A stretch of 64,000 nucleotides of DNA from positions 1-64,000 of the forward strand of contig NZ_JAUAMB010000014.1 of assembly GCF_031010175.1 (NCBI RefSeq), read 5' to 3'. The notes under the pieces are model-generated. The model had not been told where the DNA came from, did no database searches, and saw only the letters and a list, made by a program, of their open reading frames with translations. The position numbers were made by a program, and so were the translations under genes. Source of the stretch: Halomonas sp. SpR1. Lineage in GTDB: Bacteria; Pseudomonadota; Gammaproteobacteria; Pseudomonadales; Halomonadaceae. Of the stretch, positions 45,805-54,598 are shown one piece after another (the first letter of the stretch is position 1; each line of letters starts with the position of its first letter).

Positions 45805-48078
45805 TTATCTCAACGAAAAGTCCTCATGAACCAAGGTCAGATTAGGGTTGTAGGCTGGATCACTGTCTAGCAATTCGCCCCAGGTTTTGCGCATATAGGC
45901 GTATTCGCTTAGCCAACGCGCACGCTTTTCAGGGGTGTCATCGGCACCGCGAGAAATGGATTCATGATGGTAAAGCTCAGCAAAAGGAGTCCACAAGTTA
46001 CGGTACCCCGCCTCACGAACCTTGATGCATAAATCCACATCGTTATAAGCGACAGCCAGGTCTTCCTCGTTCAAGCCATTCACGGCATCGAAAACCTCTT
46101 TACGCAGAAGTAAGCACGCTGCCGTCACGGCAGAAAGGTTCTGAGCCACTTTCAAGCGCCCCATATAGCCATCTTCGTTACGCTGAAAAAAGCGATGGGC
46201 ATGCCCCGCTAAGCCGCCCAGCCCTAAAATGACGCCACCGTGCTGAATGGTGTCATTGGGGTAATAGAGTTTAGCACCCACACAGCCAATATCAGGACGT
46301 GAAACTTGCTCAACCATCTCCGTTAACCACTGCCCATCAATTGGCTCTACATCATTATTGATCAAACCAATCACACTTCCCTGAGCATGGTCGGCACCAT
46401 AATTATTGATGGATGAGTAATTGAAGGGAGCATTCCAGGAGAGAACTTTTACTCGGGAATCACGGCCCGCCACTTCGTCCAAATACGCCAAGGTCTCTTT
46501 GCAGCTGCTTTGGTTATCCAGAATAAGCAGTTCGAAGTGGGTATAGTCAGTACGATCCAAAATAGCATCGACGCAAGGGCGCAAAATATCGACACCATCG
46601 CGGGTAGGCACCAGCAAGCTCACCAAGGGCTCTGGCGAAGGCATCGGCCAATGAATGCGCTGGGTGCCAGGCAATAACCCTGGTGTTACCTCTGCAAGTT
46701 GGCCGCAGGCCCCTAAGTGCTGGGCTACAGCTTCTACATAGCTGGAAGGCGTTATCGTAGACGCAGGAACACCGTGGTAGGCGATGTGGGGCACGTGGGC
46801 AAGCGATTGCGGAGAAAAATCCTCGCGGCGTGTCACATCCAAGATTTGTACGTAATCAAGCCAATCCGGATTATTGGCATTGTCACCGCACATATCAGCC
46901 GAAAGGCGCGGAATAAAGCTGTGCTGGTAACACACGGCTCGGCCCATGTACGGCATCGAAAGCAGTAAATCAACATTCCACTCAGGCTTAAACTGAGGAG
47001 AGTGTCTGATCCCCTCTTCGTCAAGGCTATCCTCATCGGCTACCAGTATCTGCGCCTGAGGATTATCAGCGGCAATACTGGCCATATGGAACAGCGCATT
47101 CGCCGCTAAACGATCGCCAGGGCGTAAAAACCATATCCAGGAGTGCTCACAATAGGAAAGGGCCTCTACTCGCAGGGCCGCCACACTAGTAGCGTGGCTT
47201 TCTACGACGCGCAGAACGGGCATCTCACGCTGCCACTCGGCTAACCATGCCTGCCAGCTCTGAAATGCCGGTGATGACAATAAAAGTACAGCCTGACGCG
47301 GCGACAAAGACTGCTCAGCGACACTCGCCAAGCTACTTTTTAAACTATTTTTTAAAGCCTGCAGCGCCCCCGGCGTCGGCTCGCCAATAGGGCACACCAA
47401 CAGAATACTGCAATCAAATGAGTGCACATGGTGGCGCATGGCCACCTCATGATCGCTGGGTGCCCGCCTACGCTCAACCTGACGAACCCACTGTTGGTAG
47501 TGACGACGAGTGGAAAAACTAATGAAGGTACTTTCGTAATCTTCCAGAGCAATGGTTTGCCATTTGCGGCTTTGCTTACGCGCCTGCTGCTTCAAACTAA
47601 GCTCAATTTCTTTCAAAGACAGATCACGATAGTGTTCATGCATATTTGATAACCGCTGCAGCAAACGGTTATAGGCAAACATGGGCGTTAGCCATACGAA
47701 GCGAAAATGCTCCAAAGAAAATGTGCCGGTTGCATTCATGGGCGCAAACGTCACGCGTTTCACACCCCATGGCACGTATACAAGCCGCTTTGTGATCTTA
47801 CCTACACGCAGGGGAAGCTCTACCGTTAACGAGCGCCGCGAAGACTCAAACGTGAGGCTGGACAGCACACTCGTCACATCCCGCTCGCAGGCAATTTCAA
47901 CCATGTTCCAGCCGGGCAACGGTAACTGCCCCTTTAACGCAAAAAGCGGCTCCGCACCCAGGGATTGCCATTCACCAGGGCGTGATGCCGCTTTTAATTG
48001 CTGTAAAGGAACATACTGCTGAGGGCTGCGGTGGTGAGGATACCAAGGCTTAACTCGTGACGTGTGGTTAGCATTCAT
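45805..48078 (-). CDS. Large GT2-type glycosyltransferase with two GT-A domains
   Basis: The 757-residue protein has a roughly 150-residue N-terminal beta-rich region. A first, divergent GT-A domain follows (about 225-460: FDCSILLVCPIG, FLRPGDRL, DEDSLDEEG, PQFKPEWN), then a canonical GT2 domain (about 495-730: VSLLVPTRDGVDILRPC, LDNQSS, LINNDVEPI, NEEDLAVAYNDVDLC). This layout resembles RfbC/WsaE-like polymerising transferases that build rhamnan or other polysaccharides. It is probably one of the main chain-building enzymes of the capsule. The sugar specificity cannot be read from sequence. Confidence 0.85.
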   Translation of the reverse strand: MNANHTSRVKPWYPHHRSPQQYVPLQQLKAASRPGEWQSLGAEPLFALKGQLPLPGWNMVEIACERDVTSVLSSLTFESSRRSLTVELPLRVGKITKRLVYVPWGVKRVTFAPMNATGTFSLEHFRFVWLTPMFAYNRLLQRLSNMHEHYRDLSLKEIELSLKQQARKQSRKWQTIALEDYESTFISFSTRRHYQQWVRQVERRRAPSDHEVAMRHHVHSFDCSILLVCPIGEPTPGALQALKNSLKSSLASVAEQSLSPRQAVLLLSSPAFQSWQAWLAEWQREMPVLRVVESHATSVAALRVEALSYCEHSWIWFLRPGDRLAANALFHMASIAADNPQAQILVADEDSLDEEGIRHSPQFKPEWNVDLLLSMPYMGRAVCYQHSFIPRLSADMCGDNANNPDWLDYVQILDVTRREDFSPQSLAHVPHIAYHGVPASTITPSSYVEAVAQHLGACGQLAEVTPGLLPGTQRIHWPMPSPEPLVSLLVPTRDGVDILRPCVDAILDRTDYTHFELLILDNQSSCKETLAYLDEVAGRDSRVKVLSWNAPFNYSSINNYGADHAQGSVIGLINNDVEPIDGQWLTEMVEQVSRPDIGCVGAKLYYPNDTIQHGGVILGLGGLAGHAHRFFQRNEDGYMGRLKVAQNLSAVTAACLLLRKEVFDAVNGLNEEDLAVAYNDVDLCIKVREAGYRNLWTPFAELYHHESISRGADDTPEKRARWLSEYAYMRKTWGELLDSDPAYNPNLTLVHEDFSLR

Positions 48079-48162
48079 TCAAAAGCGTCTTATCCGGCGG
48101 ATATGGAGCGAGCATGTTACCAGCCCTTAGGCTGCGTCACACCAGCCTGCTATAAAACCCTG

Positions 48163-49581
48163 CTAGACTAGCCAGGGTGTTAAATTAAGTTTACTCATCA
48201 GTACATCATCTTGGGCGACGATGAGTTGTCGCTTGGCGACTGAGGCCCACTCCTCTTCAGATAGCCGGGCGCGTTTTTCATGTATTAGTTCCAACAGTGA
48301 CTGGTTCACCCCAGGTACCTGTACCATAAAGCGTGCATTGGTTTGCACCACCAAATATGCTGGACTGACGGCTTTCACCACCGCCGGGTCAAGGCTTCCA
48401 GCACTGTGCACAAATACCACTTGTTGAAACAGACGGCATAAGTAGTTAAACATCGAATAACTGGAGGACGAACCAAAAAGTAAACACACCCCGGGCATCA
48501 GTGCTTGGTCGTTAACTAATACCAGCAAGCGTCCGAAGTTGGGTAAGCCATTATCATAATAGCGACACGTCACATAGCTAAAAGAGCTCAGCACGTCTAC
48601 GTTGCAATGGCGCTGCGGGGAAAACTTATTACCCAGGTCGCCGGCAATTTTACGTTGCTGGTACTCATCTTCGGCAAAAAGAGCATTAACCGCTTGGGAA
48701 TCAAAGCCCAACGCCGTTGCCAGTGCTTTTGAAGCCACCATTGCACCTCTATGAGACCAGTGGCTATCAGTGCGAATAAAGGCCTCATCACCCAACTGGG
48801 CCAAAAGCGCCTGGGGGTAAACAATATTCCGTGCTTCCGGCAATGCCGTTAGCTGCTGTATAGGCCCACTACACCCCTCAGCAAAAGGGTGATAGCTAGC
48901 CCCCATGACACTCTCTTTAGACGGTGCCACCAACATCGCATGAGTAGCCTCGACACTTTCCGCTAGCTGCTCGAAACCTTGTAAGTACTGCTGCCACTGC
49001 TCTCCCCCCGCTTCCGTTAAACGAAGCCGCCCCCGGTACTGATCAACACTCCCGTTGGTATCATTATCCAAGAACAACCAGCCTTGCTTGCCCTCAAGCA
49101 CTTTAATAGTGGGCGGGGCGGTTTCGTCCAAATGCTCAACGGAAGGTATCTCTACCTGGGTAAGAGGAACCTGCTCATTACCCAAGCGAAGCAGCAGAGA
49201 GAACTGCTCCAAGCGGTGGGGAACCGTGAAACGAAAGCCGCACTGCACTTGAGGGTGTGACTCATCAGCAGTGCCAAAAAGCGCTTCTATAACATCAGGG
49301 CGACGCACCGTCAGAGGGTGGCAAAGCTCAAAGGCCTTGCTCCATCGGGCAATAATGTCGGCCTTGCCTACCCATTTGGCTAACGCTTCAGGCAGCACCA
49401 CCCAACCCTGCACCACCCAACCACCTGGTAGTAACCATGGCGAGCGCTGAGCATCAGGAAAGTCGAGATGCCAGCGAAGGCCCGAGAACTGTGCCGTTCT
49501 ATGCTCCTTGCCATTTACAACGTTTTTAAACTGACGGAATAACTGTCCCGTAAAGCGTTTAGCATTCTGACTGTCGATCAT
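48163..49581 (-). CDS. AlgX/AlgJ-like SGNH O-acetyltransferase-type protein
   Basis: The 472-residue protein has a C-terminal SGNH-like domain of the AlgX/AlgJ type (about 160-470). GWLFLDND opens the domain (167-174), TDSHWSHRGA (271-280) carries the catalytic-type Asp272 and His274, and GSSSSYSMF (around 380) may hold the nucleophilic serine. Such domains transfer acetyl groups to polysaccharides. The N-terminal part (about 30-150; GGWVVQGWVVL, RPDVIEALFG, QCGFRFTVP) is a beta-sandwich found in other polysaccharide proteins. No signal peptide is visible, unlike AlgX, so it may act in the cytoplasm or need another route. The neighbours are glycosyltransferases on both sides. Confidence 0.75.
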   Translation of the reverse strand: MIDSQNAKRFTGQLFRQFKNVVNGKEHRTAQFSGLRWHLDFPDAQRSPWLLPGGWVVQGWVVLPEALAKWVGKADIIARWSKAFELCHPLTVRRPDVIEALFGTADESHPQVQCGFRFTVPHRLEQFSLLLRLGNEQVPLTQVEIPSVEHLDETAPPTIKVLEGKQGWLFLDNDTNGSVDQYRGRLRLTEAGGEQWQQYLQGFEQLAESVEATHAMLVAPSKESVMGASYHPFAEGCSGPIQQLTALPEARNIVYPQALLAQLGDEAFIRTDSHWSHRGAMVASKALATALGFDSQAVNALFAEDEYQQRKIAGDLGNKFSPQRHCNVDVLSSFSYVTCRYYDNGLPNFGRLLVLVNDQALMPGVCLLFGSSSSYSMFNYLCRLFQQVVFVHSAGSLDPAVVKAVSPAYLVVQTNARFMVQVPGVNQSLLELIHEKRARLSEEEWASVAKRQLIVAQDDVLMSKLNLTPWLV

Positions 49582-49624
49582 GTTAATGCTCTACATAAGG
49601 AAAAAAGCTCAAAAGCACGCACAC

Positions 49625-52474
49625 TTAGACAGGCACAGTAGGTACTAAAGTTCTCATAGTATTAGAAAATTGCTTCGCTTGGTCTTCAGCGCCAAAACGG
49701 CGCCGCCACAAATCGTTATACAGAGCAAGATAAGCCGCCCCCATCTGCTCGCAGCCATAAACCTGCCCCGCGCTGGTTTGCCACTCATTTACATGACGAT
49801 GAGCAGAACGCCACTGCTCAGGGTCGCGCGCAAGTTTTACCTGATCCAATACTCCCTGCGCAGTAAAGTTTTCGCTTAACCAACCTGCTTGTGTCGATCT
49901 GATTCGATCACCCACGGCACCTATGTCAAAACCAATCACAGGCAAGCCAGAAGCCCAAAGCTCAGTCAACGTATGGCAGAAGGTTTCAGGCCAAATGGAA
50001 AGCACCCCGCCAACATGGGGTTTAATAGCCGCCAAACGCTCAGCAAACTCATCCCGCAAGTAGCTGCCGTGCTGCACCACATTAGCGGGTAACGGAAGAC
50101 TACTGGCCACCTTGCCGAGCACATGAATTTCCAGCTCTTCAGGCGAAGCGAGAGCGGCCAGTTTCACAATAATGTCGCCTCCTTTCGCCCAGGAAATATT
50201 ACCCGGAAAAACGATACGCAGTGGCTCATTGGGTTGTGGCACAGTTGCCACATTGGCCATCGATAAAAAATCACGTCCGTGGGGAATCACGGGGAAGTTC
50301 GCGCCTTTCAACATCCCATAACGCTGCTGTAAGTAACCGCGTGCACTGCTGGTTGTCGTCACAAAGGCATCACATTGAGCAAGCGTTTGCTGGAACTCCC
50401 GCTGCCACGCTTTGATAGCGGTATGCTTAAGAGAAAGAAAACTATCTTTAGGCCACAGCTCGTGCTGGCACTCCCCCAATGAAGCCGTACACTTCCCCGC
50501 GCAAAACTGCTGGTGCTCGTCCAACAGTTTTACGCTTGGGCACAGGGTGTAAAAGTCATGAAAGGAGAACACCAAGGGAATGCTTAACGCATTGACGACC
50601 TCTAACAGGCCTAAGCTATGCCACGCAATATGCCTAACGTGAACGACTTCAAACGCATAGCTTACCAACCAGCCCGCAATGACTCGGTCATACTCCTCAC
50701 TACGGTGAGGGAGAGCCTCAATGGGTTGGCTTAGCTCATAGCGCTCAACTTCCCGATAAACCCCTTGGGCAAAGTGTAATAAAGACATCACCCGTGTATT
50801 GCAGCGCAGCACAAAACATTCGAGGTCTTGTTCAACCGCCCCCATCAAATCCTGATTTGTTTGAGGCGTACCGCCTGTACGCGTGCTCAATACGTACAAC
50901 GCTCTGGGCTTCACCCCCTCTTCTGTAGCCGCCTGCTCGATGGCTTTTACCTGGGCACGCGACTGCTGCAAAGAGGAAGCGGAAAAATGCGTTTTAACCA
51001 GCGATGCATAGTCAGGGTAACGGGTGTCAATAACTTTTCGTCCCGCTTCCATTAAAGCTTTCTTGGAGTCGCCAAAGCTTGCCGAACGAACATGGTAAAT
51101 ATAGGTCGCGTCATCAATGAGGTGGCGCCAGCCCTGTTTACCAGCCCGCATACAAAAGTCATTTTCCTCGCCGTAGCCACGTGGAAAAGCCTCAGCATCT
51201 AACAGGCCTACCGCATCTAAACAATCACGACGAATATAGAGACAAAACCCATTGCCCGTAGGTACTTCAGGGTGTAAGTGCGCACTTCCCTGGGCAATCG
51301 CCCGTGCCCACGAATCCAATGAAAGGTGTTCCGGCAGGTCATTAGTACCCGCCACAGGCGCAGAGAAAGCCCCAGCATTGTTAGAATACGGCGTAACGGT
51401 GCCAATTTTTTCATCGCTATACGCTGTTAAACGTAAGCGCCGCAACCACCCAGGGGTAACGCGGGTGTCTGAATTAAGGAATACGACATCAGAACATCCT
51501 GCCAGCGCCAGCCCTCGGTTCACCGTGCGCGTAAAGCCTAGATTCTCTGGGTTGTGGTAACACTCGAAAGGCCACTGGGAGGCATATTGAGCAAGCAGCT
51601 CAGCCACCGCAGGATCCGGGCTGGCATCATTAATGATAATGACACGGCACGGCTGCTGAGTATTTTGTTTCAGTGCTGCCAAGCAGTCCGCCACTTCCTC
51701 CACAGCGTTATACACTGGGATGATAATCGCGGGCACCTGAGTATTGGCCTTCAATCGCGCAAGCGTCTGTGACGACACCTTTAACGATGCATGACCCACA
51801 ACGCCTTCCCACCACATTGGCTGATCCAGCACTGGGCGAGGCAAATACCCTTTTGCCTGCCCCTCCCGCAGATAGTGCACCAAGGGGTTAGCGCCAGACT
51901 GGCGAACCTCAGGGTAGCGGGAAAGATAAAATGCCGTATCAAACTCAGGGCCTGGCTCGCGGAGCTCTTTTGCGCCATGCCGCAAATAGTGGCTAACCGG
52001 GTCAACCCCTTTACTCGCCACATCCTGATACTCAGAGCGGTACCATCCTGCATCAAACAAACTACTTTGTGTTAGCAGTGCCGTATCATCTGCTGGTAGC
52101 GATCCGGTAGTCCGTGCAGTTTCGTTCACAGCATTCAAGGTGGGAGCGCTACTAGACTGAGGTGACGCTGTTGAGCTTTCACTCTTGCTCGCTGCAGAAG
52201 CAACGCTGGGCTTGCCCAGGCGCCCTTCTGCACGACCGTGCGTTATGAAATGGTTTAAGGGATCAATCTTACCCTCTGCAATATCAGGGTAACGTTGGCA
52301 ATAAAACACAGGGTCAAAGCTTGGCCCTGGACAGCGTCCAAGCGCCCAGCCATAGCTTAAAAAGTGCTCCAATGGAGAAAGATGGCTATGCTGCGTATCA
52401 GGGTAGCGCTTCAAGTACCACGCCTCATCGAACAAGCCCGAATCTAACAGCAGCGTGCGTTTAGCATTACTCAT
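49625..52474 (-). CDS. Giant bifunctional glycosyltransferase (GT2 + GT-B) with four N-terminal repeats
   Basis: The 949-residue protein starts with two copies (about 8-90) and, after a Ser/Ala-rich linker, two more copies (about 133-216) of a roughly 40-residue repeat of the form FDxxWYLxxYPDVxxxxxxPxxHYxxxG. A GT2 domain follows (about 245-480: PAIIIPVYNAVEEVADCL, INDASPDP, FLNSDTRVTPGW). Then comes a GT-B domain (about 520-930: VLSTRTGGTPQTN, VFPGNISWAKGGD, ELWASGLPVIGFDIGAVGDR). It probably builds or extends the capsule repeat. The same repeats are in the next two genes upstream, suggesting that they assemble with each other or bind the polymer. Confidence 0.88.
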   Translation of the reverse strand: MSNAKRTLLLDSGLFDEAWYLKRYPDTQHSHLSPLEHFLSYGWALGRCPGPSFDPVFYCQRYPDIAEGKIDPLNHFITHGRAEGRLGKPSVASAASKSESSTASPQSSSAPTLNAVNETARTTGSLPADDTALLTQSSLFDAGWYRSEYQDVASKGVDPVSHYLRHGAKELREPGPEFDTAFYLSRYPEVRQSGANPLVHYLREGQAKGYLPRPVLDQPMWWEGVVGHASLKVSSQTLARLKANTQVPAIIIPVYNAVEEVADCLAALKQNTQQPCRVIIINDASPDPAVAELLAQYASQWPFECYHNPENLGFTRTVNRGLALAGCSDVVFLNSDTRVTPGWLRRLRLTAYSDEKIGTVTPYSNNAGAFSAPVAGTNDLPEHLSLDSWARAIAQGSAHLHPEVPTGNGFCLYIRRDCLDAVGLLDAEAFPRGYGEENDFCMRAGKQGWRHLIDDATYIYHVRSASFGDSKKALMEAGRKVIDTRYPDYASLVKTHFSASSLQQSRAQVKAIEQAATEEGVKPRALYVLSTRTGGTPQTNQDLMGAVEQDLECFVLRCNTRVMSLLHFAQGVYREVERYELSQPIEALPHRSEEYDRVIAGWLVSYAFEVVHVRHIAWHSLGLLEVVNALSIPLVFSFHDFYTLCPSVKLLDEHQQFCAGKCTASLGECQHELWPKDSFLSLKHTAIKAWQREFQQTLAQCDAFVTTTSSARGYLQQRYGMLKGANFPVIPHGRDFLSMANVATVPQPNEPLRIVFPGNISWAKGGDIIVKLAALASPEELEIHVLGKVASSLPLPANVVQHGSYLRDEFAERLAAIKPHVGGVLSIWPETFCHTLTELWASGLPVIGFDIGAVGDRIRSTQAGWLSENFTAQGVLDQVKLARDPEQWRSAHRHVNEWQTSAGQVYGCEQMGAAYLALYNDLWRRRFGAEDQAKQFSNTMRTLVPTVPV

Positions 52475-52476
52475 TA

Positions 52477-54555
52477 TTACCCCTTCACGCTGCGTTGTTC
52501 TTTTTCGCCGAACTTCAGGTAATGAACCAGCGGATTGATACCACTTTCCACCACATCCGGATTGTTAGCCAAATAGTACGCTGAATCAAACCCTGGGCCT
52601 GGGTTGCGCCCTTCAAAGCCGCCCATTAGCAAATAGTGGCGGGCAGGATTGGCAGACATTCTGGCGTCTGCCGCTATATCGGGGTATTGAGCTAAGTACC
52701 ATTTCGCATCGAACCATTGGCTCGCCTCAATCAAAGCAGACTGACGCTTAATGGCACGCTTGGTAAGCGGGGGCGCTTTAGTGACGCTAACGCCTTCAGC
52801 CGCTGGAGAAGCCGTATTCGGGCTTCCCCGCAGTGCTTCAAGCTGTTCAACCAGATGGGCTAGCTCATGGGTCTGTCGTTCGATTTCACGGCGTTGCTGT
52901 GCTTGCGTATCAAGGCTGGATTTGACCTCCGCCTCAAGTTTCTGCTTGGCTGCTTTGACATCACTAAGCTCACTCTCCAGCTTTTGCTTAACCGCTTCGG
53001 CATCGCCAAGCTCACGCTCAAGCTGGTCGCGCTGCGCTTCATTTTTCTCTAGCAGTTCGGTAAGCACGGCAAGCTCACGAAAACGTTCATCCACGGCGCT
53101 TAGCGCTTCTTTTTCGCGCTCAATGGCCGCTTTTAATTGAGCAGAAAGCGTGGTTTGCTCTTTCTTTTGTTGTGCCAGCTGTTGCTCAACATCTGAACGG
53201 CTCTTTTCAACTTCGCCAATACGCTGCTCCGCCTCCTGAAGCTTGCGGGTTAACTGGCCCAGTTCATTAAAGCGCGCCTGAAGCGACGACTCGGTTTTTT
53301 GCAGCTTGTTAGTTAACCCAGCGTTCTCTTCATGGGCGCTTCGCAAGCTCTTCTCGTTGGCTTCAAGCAGGCTGGTAAGTTTTGCCAATTCGCTAAAGCG
53401 CGTTTCCAGCGTACGCTTATGTTCATCCACTTCATGCTGAGCTTGGTGAAGTGACTGTTCGCTGGTTTTCAACGCCTGAGCATACTCACGTGATTCAGCA
53501 GCATAGCGCTCGGTTTGCTCACGTGCCTCAGCCGCCTGTCTATCACTTTGCTCACGCTGACGCATCAGCTCTTTTTTCAGCTCGTCATTAAACTCTTCAA
53601 GGGAACTCACCCGCTCGGCCAAACGGCCACGCTCCTGGGCAAACCGCGATTCCTGCTGCTCAAGGCGCGCCTTCAGCTTTTCGCGCTCTTCGCTCACCTG
53701 CTGCAATTGCTCAGCCTGCTGATTTAACTGCTGCTCTGCTTCAATCAGCTTGCCCGATTGCTCGCTAACACGGGCTTCTAATGTGTGCGCTAACTGCTGT
53801 TGGTGGCGCGCAGTAAGTTTGTCTTGGCAGCTGCGTCCCAAGCGAGCGAAAACATCCTGCACCACCTGAGTAGAGGCCGACGACTCCAATGCACCTAGCA
53901 GGTTGTTAACCAGCGCGGGCAATTCATTGCCTACCGCAATAATCCCCAGTCCACCAGCATGATGGAACACAAAGTGCGGGTAGCGACCTTTTAGAGTTTC
54001 AAAAGCGCGGAATACAAGGCAGCCAGGCTCACGGCGAGAAACCCCCGGCACCACCACGACGCCCTGGGACGAAAGCTTGGATAACCAGCGATCCAGCAGA
54101 TAGTCGACGTTGTTGTCATCGGCTTCTACATGCAACAGTAACAGGTCAACTGAGCCATCATTGAACTGGTCGATTGCCCGGGTCGGCGTCGCCTCTAACC
54201 ACTGGCTAATGGTGGCGAATTGATCAGCAGCATAGGCCCGAATAGCCTCGGCATCTTGCTTGCCTTCTGCAGCTTCATGCCCACCCACCATAAAGCAACG
54301 GGTACCCAAACGTAGCCGTGAAGCTGCCTGGCAAACCGCAAAGTGCGCTACGCTATCGACCCCCAGACCGACCGCCTGCTGTGGGCGCAGAGCCTCTACC
54401 AGCCAAAAAAGAAATGGCAGGTGCTCCAACCAGGGGGACGCCTCACGGTAATCAGGCTGCCAAAACATTGACCCCTGGGCCAGCGTATTAATAGAAGGCT
54501 TGATACCCAGGTCTTTTGAGGCGTTTGGTGCTACCGGATGCTGTTGCTGGCTCAC
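52477..54555 (-). CDS. Methyltransferase-like protein with long coiled coil and two C-terminal repeats
   Basis: The 692-residue protein has an N-terminal Rossmann-like domain (about 30-210; PQQAVGLGVDS, VDLLLLHVEADD, GVVVVPGVSRREPG) resembling class I methyltransferases such as Methyltransf_24/CmcI types. The SAM loop is poor and activity is doubtful. A coiled coil of about 320 residues (about 255-575, rich in E, Q, L, R) is followed by two copies of the FDxxWYLxxYPD repeat (about 610-690). The start is a GTG after AGGA. The layout recalls WbdD, where a coiled coil measures O-antigen length, so a chain-length role is possible but unproven. It lies two bases from the next gene's start codon. 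Confidence 0.75.
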   Translation of the reverse strand: MSQQQHPVAPNASKDLGIKPSINTLAQGSMFWQPDYREASPWLEHLPFLFWLVEALRPQQAVGLGVDSVAHFAVCQAASRLRLGTRCFMVGGHEAAEGKQDAEAIRAYAADQFATISQWLEATPTRAIDQFNDGSVDLLLLHVEADDNNVDYLLDRWLSKLSSQGVVVVPGVSRREPGCLVFRAFETLKGRYPHFVFHHAGGLGIIAVGNELPALVNNLLGALESSASTQVVQDVFARLGRSCQDKLTARHQQQLAHTLEARVSEQSGKLIEAEQQLNQQAEQLQQVSEEREKLKARLEQQESRFAQERGRLAERVSSLEEFNDELKKELMRQREQSDRQAAEAREQTERYAAESREYAQALKTSEQSLHQAQHEVDEHKRTLETRFSELAKLTSLLEANEKSLRSAHEENAGLTNKLQKTESSLQARFNELGQLTRKLQEAEQRIGEVEKSRSDVEQQLAQQKKEQTTLSAQLKAAIEREKEALSAVDERFRELAVLTELLEKNEAQRDQLERELGDAEAVKQKLESELSDVKAAKQKLEAEVKSSLDTQAQQRREIERQTHELAHLVEQLEALRGSPNTASPAAEGVSVTKAPPLTKRAIKRQSALIEASQWFDAKWYLAQYPDIAADARMSANPARHYLLMGGFEGRNPGPGFDSAYYLANNPDVVESGINPLVHYLKFGEKEQRSVKG

Positions 54556-54598
54556 AATGAATTCCTAACACTTAATAAATTGGCAATAGGATACCAGC

